Origin: Longilinea arvoryzae
GTDB lineage: Bacteria; Chloroflexota; Anaerolineae; Anaerolineales; Anaerolineaceae
Length of the DNA stretch: 64,000 bases
Direction of reading: 5' to 3'
Assembly: GCF_001050235.1 (NCBI RefSeq)
Contig: NZ_DF967972.1
Span: forward strand, 1,984,107 to 2,048,106
In this document: one piece after another, positions 57,831-64,000 of the stretch
Layout: every line of letters begins with the position of its first letter
Position numbering within the stretch: the first letter of the stretch is position 1
Notes under the pieces: generated by a model
What the model was told of the DNA's origin: nothing
Databases searched by the model: none
What the model saw: the letters and a program-made list of their open reading frames with translations, nothing else
Translations under genes and position numbers: made by a program

Positions 57831-59276
57831 TTACTCCAGCTCGCTGACGCTGGGCACTTTGCTCTTACCCATTTTCCGCAGGGTATGAGCCACCTGGCCT
57901 TCCTGCACCTCCCACACCGGCACCAGCGGGATGAACCGCGATGCCAGCATGTACAGCAGGATGAACAGGAACAGGGTGCCCAGCGGTATGAGCAATTCCG
58001 TCAGGCGCGGGTTATAGATACCCCAGTCGAAGGGCATACGCTGGTGGCCCAGGGTCAGCGGGATGATGGTGTATCGCTCGGCGTACATGCCGACGTTGAT
58101 CAGAATGGTGATGATGGCCATCACCCAGGGAGTTCTGCGGATGCGTCTGTTCCACAGCGTCAGCCAGGGAATTGCGACGTTGCAAATCAACATCAGGTAC
58201 CAGACCCAGGCGGAAGGTCCGGTGGCGTGGGCAGTGAGGATGTCTTTGATCACCTTATCTCCGCCGTACCAGTTGAGCAGGTATTCGTTGAAGAAGAAAT
58301 AGGCCCAGGTCATCGAAAAAACCAGAATCAGCTTGCCCAGGGCGTCGAAATGCTCGGGGCGGATGAAGTAATCCATGTTCTTCAGCGTCTTTTGCAGGAC
58401 GAAGAGGATGGTGACCACAGCGGAAATGCCCGAGAGAATGGCGCCGACGATGAAATAGGGACCAAAGATGGTGGAATGCCAGCCGCCCGTCATGGCCACT
58501 GCAAAATCCCAGGACACGATGGTGTGCACGGAGAACATGACCGGGATGATGGCGAACGCGAAAATGGTGATGGCCTTGCGCAGGCGGTTCCATTCCATTT
58601 CGGTGCCGCGCCAATTCAACGCCAACACCTTATAAATGGTATGCCGCCAACCGGTGGTGCGGTCGCGCGCCATGGCCAGGTCAGGAACCAGCGGCAGGTA
58701 AATATAAATGGTGCTGGATAACAGGTAGGTGGTGATGGCCAGAAAGTCCCACACCAGCGGTGAGCGGAAGTTGGGCCAGAGCTGGCGCGCGTTGGGGTAG
58801 GGCACCATCCAGTAGAAGACCCACACCCGCCCCAGATGAATGAGCGGGTAAAGCGCTCCGGCGGCCAGGCCAAAGGTGGTCATCAGTTCGGCTGCGCGGG
58901 TGAAGGGGCGGCGGTACTCGGCTTTGAACACGCGCAGGATCGCCGAAACGAAGGTCCCGGCATGGCTGATGCCGATCCAGAACACAAAGGTGACGATCAA
59001 CACGCCCCAGAAGATCGGCCGGCGAATCCCCAGCACACCAACGCCGGTGACGATCATATTCGCCCAGGCGCCTAACAGGCATACCGCCACCAGCAGGGCC
59101 AGCGTTCCAACGACGATCCAGTAGCGTTTGGAGGTGTGCGTCATGGCGTCGATGACCATGTGGTTCATCTCCTCACGCGGTTTGGGATCGAGCATCAGGT
59201 GCTCGCGGCGCTCCTCCTCCTGGCGTTCTTCGGCCGTTTGGGAAGGATTGCCGAGAATTTTGACATCAACCGCCAT
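57831..59276 (-). CDS. actC: ACIII quinone-binding membrane subunit ActC (NrfD family)
   Basis: A 481-residue NrfD/PsrC-like protein with about ten spans. Family segments are WIGISHAGTFVSAILRVFKAEYRRPFTRAAE, YWMVPYPNARQLWPNFRSPLVWDF and NEYLLNWYGGDKVI. It holds the quinol site of the complex. The ATG overlaps the iron-sulfur subunit stop by 11 bases. Confidence 0.93.
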   Translation of the reverse strand: MAVDVKILGNPSQTAEERQEEERREHLMLDPKPREEMNHMVIDAMTHTSKRYWIVVGTLALLVAVCLLGAWANMIVTGVGVLGIRRPIFWGVLIVTFVFWIGISHAGTFVSAILRVFKAEYRRPFTRAAELMTTFGLAAGALYPLIHLGRVWVFYWMVPYPNARQLWPNFRSPLVWDFLAITTYLLSSTIYIYLPLVPDLAMARDRTTGWRHTIYKVLALNWRGTEMEWNRLRKAITIFAFAIIPVMFSVHTIVSWDFAVAMTGGWHSTIFGPYFIVGAILSGISAVVTILFVLQKTLKNMDYFIRPEHFDALGKLILVFSMTWAYFFFNEYLLNWYGGDKVIKDILTAHATGPSAWVWYLMLICNVAIPWLTLWNRRIRRTPWVMAIITILINVGMYAERYTIIPLTLGHQRMPFDWGIYNPRLTELLIPLGTLFLFILLYMLASRFIPLVPVWEVQEGQVAHTLRKMGKSKVPSVSELE

Positions 59277-59979
59277 AATAGCCGCCTCCCTTCAGGTAAG
59301 TGACCCTTGGCAGAGTCCCCAGTTCTTCGAGCAAGTGGTAACCCCGTTCACTGCGCGCCAATTGGCTGGCCCGGCTGTTTGGATCGCTCAGGTCGCCGAA
59401 GACAATGGCGTCGGTGGGGCAGGCTTGCTGACAGGCGGTCATGACCTCGCCGTCTTCGAGAGCCCGACCTTGCGCGGCGGCAACGTCTTCACCGTGTTTG
59501 ATGCGCTGCACACAGAAAGTGCATTTTTCCATCACACCCCGCCGGCGAACGGTGACGTCGGGATTGAGGTAATAATTCATCGGCGCCGGGATCTCGTAGT
59601 CGAACCAGTTGAAGTTGCGTGCGATATACGGGCAGTTGTTGGCGCAGTAGCGCGTGCCGATGCAGCGGTTGTAGACCTGTAAATTGATCTGTTCCTCTTC
59701 GCTGTGGACCGACGCAAAAACCGGGCAAACCGGTTCGCAGGGCGCGTTGCCGCACTGCTGGCACATCGCCGGGGTGCGGTCAGGTTTCACATCCGGATAT
59801 GCGCCGGTCCAGTAGCGCTGGACGCGAATCCAGTGCATGCCGCGCCCGTAGGCGACTTCGTCCTCGCCGGTGAAGGGAATGTTATTTTCCATGGAACAGG
59901 CGGTGACGCAGGCCTGACAGCCCGAGCAACGATCCAGGTCGATCACCAGTCCCCATTTCTTTGCTTCTTGTTCTGCCAT
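59266..59979 (-). CDS. ACIII iron-sulfur subunit (ActB C-terminal part as a separate protein)
   Basis: A 237-residue ferredoxin-type subunit with four cysteine clusters: CSGCQACVTAC, CQQCGNAPCEPVCP, CIGTRYCANNCP with CTFC, and CQQACPT. This equals the B2 half of ActB in complexes where ActB is one protein; here it is a separate gene. The start at 59979 has AAGGAG seven bases upstream. It is 32 bases from the molybdopterin-type subunit gene. Confidence 0.9.
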   Translation of the reverse strand: MAEQEAKKWGLVIDLDRCSGCQACVTACSMENNIPFTGEDEVAYGRGMHWIRVQRYWTGAYPDVKPDRTPAMCQQCGNAPCEPVCPVFASVHSEEEQINLQVYNRCIGTRYCANNCPYIARNFNWFDYEIPAPMNYYLNPDVTVRRRGVMEKCTFCVQRIKHGEDVAAAQGRALEDGEVMTACQQACPTDAIVFGDLSDPNSRASQLARSERGYHLLEELGTLPRVTYLKGGGYYGG

Positions 59980-60011
59980 CGTTCCGCTCCTTGTGTGCAC
60001 TCTAACGATAA

Positions 60012-62156
60012 TCAACCGGCATGATCGCCATAGACGCCTTCACGGCTTTCGTAGCGCGCCAATGGGCGGCGTTTGCCGGTGGGAGTGATGCTGACCTGCA
60101 GGTCGCCATAGGCCAGGTCGCCAACTTCATTCATTTGAACTTCGAACAACGCCGCCGGGTTGGCGCCGCGCGCTTCGGCAAAACGCCCCAGGGCGGTATG
60201 TCCCTGGCCGAACGGAATGGCTACCGTATCCGGCCGGATCGCGGGATAGAGGTAGACGGATGCTTCCAATTCGCCGGCGGACGAGCTGACTTTGACGACG
60301 TCGTCGTCGCGCAGGCCCAGCTTTGCGGCGGTTTCCGGGTGAATTTCGATCCAGGAGTTCCACATGACCGTGGTCATGGGATCGGGGGTCTCCTGCAGCC
60401 AGGGACGGTTCGCGCCGCTGCCGTCGCCCATCTGGGTGGGGTAGGTGTGGAATCGGAATTTATCCCGGCCAATCGAAACGGGCGCCGCCACCGGCAGCGA
60501 TTCTTCCAGGGCGCGCTTCAGGTCGACCTGGATGGGCTCGGGTTGGGCCTTCCACCAGCCACCGTATTGAAGCCAGGATGACCAGAAGGTCAGGATTTCC
60601 GGCGCGGTGTAGAAGCCGCCGGCGCCGATATACGGCCGGATTTTCTGCTGGATGAAATCCACTTCATCCTGATAAGCCGCTGCCGCTGCCAGCGCGCCAC
60701 CCCGCATGCGGGCCGCTTCGAGCAGCACGTCGGCGGTGGCGCGGGTGTTGTACAACGGAACCACCACCGGCTGCAGCGCCGAAAGCGCCGGGCGGTCGCT
60801 GCCGGTCAGGACGCGCTGATACCCGAAGGATTCGAGCCCGGTGTGGTCGGGGAGAGTCCAATCGCTCAGAACTGAGGTCTCATCCGGAAATGCGGCAAAG
60901 CTGACGATTGCCTTGACCTTCTTCAGCGCGTCGCTAAAGCCCAGGGCAGCGGGCAGTTCGAAAACCGGGTTGAGGCTGTGGATGAAAAGTGTGTGGATCT
61001 CACCCTGGTTCATACGGTTCACCAGCGCCTGGACGTCCTGCAGACTGGCGGCCGAGTCGTCCGCGGCGGCCAGTCTGATCAAGGACGATTCCTTGATCGC
61101 ATTGAGCGCCAGGATGGCTCTGGCGGTCATTAATCCGGTGGTATGACTCAAGGCTGCCCCGCCGGGCAAGGCCAGGGGCTTTTCGGCCCGGGCGAAAAGA
61201 TAGGCCAGGTGATGTAATTTTTCTTCACTGACACCCGATTGTTCCACGGCCTGGGCAAGATCGACGGTGGCAAAGGCGGTCGGGATGGCCTGGCCGTTGA
61301 TTTCGGCAATCAAACGCCCGATGGCCGCGGCAACCACGCCTTCGCTGCCCGGAATGAGCGGTATCCATTCATCGGCGACGCTGGAGGTGACGGATTGACG
61401 CGCCTCGAAGGAGACCAGGTAGCCGCGTTTGCCGGGGGTTCCCTGGCGCAAGTTACCGTAGCCGCGGCTATAGGCCAATGGCGAAAGCCAGGTTTCGAGA
61501 AAATTCGCCCCAAACGAGAAGACCAGGTCCGCATTTCCCAGATCGAAGAAGGGCAGGCCAGCCTGACCGGTAATCTGGCGCATGGCTTCGATCAATGTGG
61601 CGCGGGCTTCGAACATCCCGAGCGCGCCGTAACGAACCGGCGCCGGTGCGCCCATGGCGTCCGTGATTTCCTTGACCAGATCGTACAGGTGATCTGGCTG
61701 GTAGCCCATCAGGAAGGCGACGCTTTTTGGATCGCCGCCCAACAGGTTCGAAACGGTGTTCAAGGCTTCATCCCAGGCGATGTCGATGAAATTGCCTGAG
61801 CCCCGGCCGGCGGCTTTGCGCGGCTCACGGATGCGGTCGGGATTGTAAAGGCCCTGGACCGAGGTCAGTCCACGCTGGCAGAGCTTGCCGCGGTTGACCG
61901 GGTGATTGGGATTGCCTTCGGCTTTGATGGCCCGGCCTTCAAAGGTTCGTAGAATCAGACCGCAGCCGGCCGCGCATTCGCGGCAGGTGGTGGCGTAATA
62001 GGTGCTGAAGCCGGTCTGGTTGTACTCGGGCATGCTGGCATAAGGTTTACGGATCACGTAGCGTGAAGCCGGACCGCAGCCGGTCAGCACCGCAGCCGCC
62101 GCCGCGCCCAGTCCGGTGAACTTCAGAAATTTGCGCCGTGAAATTTTTTCACTCAT
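60012..62156 (-). CDS. ACIII molybdopterin-oxidoreductase-like subunit (ActB N-terminal part)
   Basis: A 714-residue protein of the complex iron-sulfur molybdoenzyme family, exported by Tat: SRRKFLKFTGLGAAAAAVL has the twin Arg at 7-8. CRECAAGCGLIL and later GKLCQRG give a C-x2-C-x3-C...C pattern near residues 57-92, like the first Fe-S cluster of molybdoenzymes. ACIII ActB does not bind molybdenum in characterised complexes. The separate B2 half follows. It lies 18 bases after actA. Confidence 0.88.
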   Translation of the reverse strand: MSEKISRRKFLKFTGLGAAAAAVLTGCGPASRYVIRKPYASMPEYNQTGFSTYYATTCRECAAGCGLILRTFEGRAIKAEGNPNHPVNRGKLCQRGLTSVQGLYNPDRIREPRKAAGRGSGNFIDIAWDEALNTVSNLLGGDPKSVAFLMGYQPDHLYDLVKEITDAMGAPAPVRYGALGMFEARATLIEAMRQITGQAGLPFFDLGNADLVFSFGANFLETWLSPLAYSRGYGNLRQGTPGKRGYLVSFEARQSVTSSVADEWIPLIPGSEGVVAAAIGRLIAEINGQAIPTAFATVDLAQAVEQSGVSEEKLHHLAYLFARAEKPLALPGGAALSHTTGLMTARAILALNAIKESSLIRLAAADDSAASLQDVQALVNRMNQGEIHTLFIHSLNPVFELPAALGFSDALKKVKAIVSFAAFPDETSVLSDWTLPDHTGLESFGYQRVLTGSDRPALSALQPVVVPLYNTRATADVLLEAARMRGGALAAAAAYQDEVDFIQQKIRPYIGAGGFYTAPEILTFWSSWLQYGGWWKAQPEPIQVDLKRALEESLPVAAPVSIGRDKFRFHTYPTQMGDGSGANRPWLQETPDPMTTVMWNSWIEIHPETAAKLGLRDDDVVKVSSSAGELEASVYLYPAIRPDTVAIPFGQGHTALGRFAEARGANPAALFEVQMNEVGDLAYGDLQVSITPTGKRRPLARYESREGVYGDHAG

Positions 62157-62174
62157 GGTACGTCGTCTCCTCTA

Positions 62175-62711
62175 TCAGTAATGGCAGGTGGCGCAATCGG
62201 AAAGGCGCGCCCATTTTTCTGGCGCCATGCGCTTGTGGCAGTCCAGGCACCAACCCATGTTTTGACCGGATTGAGGTTCGGCGACCGTCATCTTGCTTAC
62301 ATCGCCATGACAGGTTTCGCAGGCCACTCCGGCCGCAATATGCGGACGGTGATTGAAGTGCACGAAATCCGGTTGGATGGCGACCGGCACCCATGGAATT
62401 GAGTTGCCGGCTTTTACAAAGGCGGCCAATTTATCCAACTCGGGGGATTTGACCTGAACCTGTTGATGGCAGCCCCAGCATTTGGAAGGGCTGGGTAATC
62501 CTGCGGTTGGGCCCGTGGCGGCGCCCGTGTGGCAGTACTGGCATTTCGCACCGATACCCACGTGAAGGCTGTGGGGAAACTGGATGGGCTGTTCGGGAGG
62601 AGTCTGGGTGTAATAGACTCCGCCAACTGCGCCGCCCAGCAGGATCAGCAAGATCAACGCTCCTGCAATGCGAAGGCCGGGTTGCTGCCACCAGGATTTT
62701 TTCTTCTCCAT
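62175..62711 (-). CDS. actA: Pentaheme cytochrome c subunit ActA
   Basis: A 178-residue protein with an N-terminal membrane segment and five CxxCH motifs: CQYCH, CWGCH, CETCH, CLDCH and CATCH. Five hemes and this size match ActA of ACIII. Axial His residues such as FPHSLH and FNHRPH are visible. It is the second gene of the operon. Confidence 0.93.
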   Translation of the reverse strand: MEKKKSWWQQPGLRIAGALILLILLGGAVGGVYYTQTPPEQPIQFPHSLHVGIGAKCQYCHTGAATGPTAGLPSPSKCWGCHQQVQVKSPELDKLAAFVKAGNSIPWVPVAIQPDFVHFNHRPHIAAGVACETCHGDVSKMTVAEPQSGQNMGWCLDCHKRMAPEKWARLSDCATCHY

Positions 62712-62747
62712 ATCGTGCTCCTTTATTCCCTCTGGCGTAAATGGAGT

Positions 62748-63719
62748 TTATTTTTTACCCCGAGCGATCCAGACCAACAGGAAGATCAAACCCACCAGGA
62801 CTACGCCGAGCAGAAGAGCGAAGCCCAGGCTGGTCGCCATCGCGCCGAACGCCGTCAGTAATCCACCCCAAAAGCCCTGGGCCGGACCGCCCGGCTGGAC
62901 AACCGGAGTCGCCTCGCGCCCGCCCAAAGAAGGGGTCTCTTTACCAGAAGGCAGCCCGGACGGGAATGTCTGCGCGTAATAGAGCACATCCCGGCCGTCC
63001 TGCGCACTCCAACCCAGGGAACGCCCGATAGGCATGTCCGGCGCAGCGGCCGTGCCAAAGCGCGTCCGGTGCAGAAAACGCCACGGATCAGTCACCGCCA
63101 GCGTTCCCAGGGTCACGTTTTGGCCTTCCATCCGAAAAACCATCGCCGCGCCATCCTCACCATGGCATTTGACGCAGGTATTTTCGTATTTGGCTTTCCC
63201 GTTGGCGAGATCGCCGTTGAGGACCTTGCGTGAAACCAGGTCGATGAACTGGTTGTCGTCGATCGTACCGTTTTTGATGAAGGCCACGAGCGCATCCACA
63301 TCTTCGCCACTCAGGTAGGGGCTAAAGTCATGTTGAGGATCCAATCTGCCGGTGATGGCGCCCGACAGATCGGACACCTGGGTCTGATATACGCCGGGGA
63401 AACCGGTGTAATTGCTTCCCGAGCCAAAGGCGCCGTCTTTGCCCTGGTAATCCCAACCGTGGCAGGTCACGCAGCGCCAGGTTTCAGCGCCGCTGCGCGT
63501 GTTGGTGGTTTGAGTTGTCCAAAGCGGCATATCGCCGGCGCGAGGCTGGGTTTCAAGTAAGGCATACCAGTTGTCGTACAGCCGGGCGCCGCGAATGATG
63601 GTTTCATCGGTTTGTGGCAGCGGGCCGGCGTTCGCCTGGGCCCGGACGGTGATCACCAGGAAGACGATCAGAACGAGAAGGATGAGTGCTGGAACGATGT
63701 AGAATGAAAAACGTTTCAT
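62748..63719 (-). CDS. Membrane-anchored diheme cytochrome c at the head of the ACIII operon
   Basis: A 323-residue protein with an N-terminal span, two cytochrome c domains (CVTCHGWDY and CVKCHGEDG) and a C-terminal span followed by a short basic tail. The first domain also has DYQGKDGAFG and a SGEDVDALVAFIKNG helix. It is not one of the standard ActA-G subunits that I can name. It may deliver electrons from ACIII to an oxidase. GGAGGAG precedes the ATG at 63719. Confidence 0.85.
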   Translation of the reverse strand: MKRFSFYIVPALILLVLIVFLVITVRAQANAGPLPQTDETIIRGARLYDNWYALLETQPRAGDMPLWTTQTTNTRSGAETWRCVTCHGWDYQGKDGAFGSGSNYTGFPGVYQTQVSDLSGAITGRLDPQHDFSPYLSGEDVDALVAFIKNGTIDDNQFIDLVSRKVLNGDLANGKAKYENTCVKCHGEDGAAMVFRMEGQNVTLGTLAVTDPWRFLHRTRFGTAAAPDMPIGRSLGWSAQDGRDVLYYAQTFPSGLPSGKETPSLGGREATPVVQPGGPAQGFWGGLLTAFGAMATSLGFALLLGVVLVGLIFLLVWIARGKK

Positions 63720-63880
63720 GCTCTCCTCCACGGGGTCTTTATGGCTGGACCTGAAGAATCCTGCAACTAATTTTTGTTGATATTGTACATCGAACTAGTC
63801 TATTAAATATACATTAATTCGGGGTGATTCACAATCGCCCAAAGCGTGATTCGGTCCATCATCCGGCCGGGCAGCACGGA

Positions 63881-63889
63881 TGATATAAT
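63881..63889 (+). promoter_or_regulatory. Extended -10 promoter of the TRAM-domain gene
   Basis: TGATATAAT, 32 bases before the ATG at 63922. The same sequence occurs as the ccm promoter at 5501. Confidence 0.55.
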
Positions 63890-63921
63890 CGGATCACCTG
63901 AAAAATGCGATCTGGAGAAAT

Positions 63922-64000
63922 ATGACACAGGAAGTTGAAATCACCGGTATGGTGTATGGTGGGGATGGCTTTGGCCGTTTGGCGGACGGCAGGGCCGCCT
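63922..64000 (+). CDS. Start of a TRAM-domain class I SAM-dependent RNA methyltransferase (partial)
   Basis: The first 26 codons read MTQEVEITGMVYGGDGFGRL and onward, the opening strand of a TRAM domain as in RumA/RlmD-type 23S rRNA m5U methylases. GGAGA precedes the ATG. The rest is beyond the window. Confidence 0.65.
   Translation, partial: MTQEVEITGMVYGGDGFGRLADGRAA

Noticed and set aside
63720-63921. Possible small gene between the ACIII operon and the TRAM gene
   Set aside because: The stretch is A+T-rich promoter DNA (divergent -10-like sequences); no ORF with a ribosome-binding site was found.

Overview
The window reads as a chromosome segment of a Chloroflexota bacterium, most likely class Anaerolineae (inference from gene content). 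The signs are a moderately high-GC sequence with TATAAT-type promoters, an alternative complex III (ACIII) cluster, a complete System I cytochrome c maturation cluster whose CcmE is the Cys type, several lipoproteins with Thr/Pro-rich linkers and NBR1-type Ig-like domains, a BMP-type nucleoside ABC importer, a MGDG-synthase-type glycosyltransferase, and CIRCE-controlled groESL. No rRNA, prophage, transposase, integrase or CRISPR array is visible. Most of the window looks like core genome.

Layout. 1-5470: GT4 glycosyltransferase, GH1 beta-glucosidase, then cinA, a diacylglycerol-type glycosyltransferase and a nucleosidase. 5500-14360: ccm cluster, in order ccmE, ccmF, ccmH, a ccmG-like thioredoxin, a zinc-ribbon protein, a diheme lipoprotein cytochrome, ccmA, ccmB, ccmC and a small ccmD. 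14500-20613: envelope lipoprotein, triple-repeat secreted protein, C45-like hydrolase with AraC/GyrI regulator, LysM-M23 peptidase. 20832-28076: MEMO-family protein, priA, a second LysM-M23 peptidase overlapping rho, and a second Ig-like lipoprotein. 28355-37210: a Nat-type ABC exporter and the BMP/nucleoside importer. 37413-49031: MFS transporter, trmD, two TPR proteins, groES-groEL, parvulin, DUF711, a TrmH-type methylase and a macro-domain protein. 49158-52740: rplT, rpmI, infC, thrS and a T-box leader. 52748-53084: divergent tRNA-Val and tRNA-Ser. 53081-53535: a tandem array of tRNA-Ser 3'-end/terminator units. 53611-54619: a secreted protein behind a long structured leader. 54803-56620: Fe-S protein and SET-domain protein. 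56782-63719: ACIII operon. 63922-end: start of a TRAM-domain RNA methylase.

Functional logic. The ccm genes mature c-type cytochromes, and ten CxxCH motifs are encoded in the same window (two in the ccm-linked lipoprotein, eight in the ACIII operon). ACIII would oxidise quinol and pass electrons to cytochrome c. The translation cluster (thrS, infC, rpmI, rplT) is controlled at RNA level, by a T-box on thrS and a probable rare AUC start on infC. Heat-shock control of groESL uses a perfect CIRCE element on a TTGACT-17-TAAACT promoter.

The most unusual DNA is 53081-53890. Four near-identical ~100-bp units each carry the T-arm and acceptor 3' strand of the adjacent tRNA-Ser, a hairpin with compensatory changes, and a terminator-like stem. 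They are followed by a promoter with a ~245-nt leader ending in an intrinsic-terminator-like hairpin ahead of a secreted protein gene. I could not assign either element to a known RNA class.
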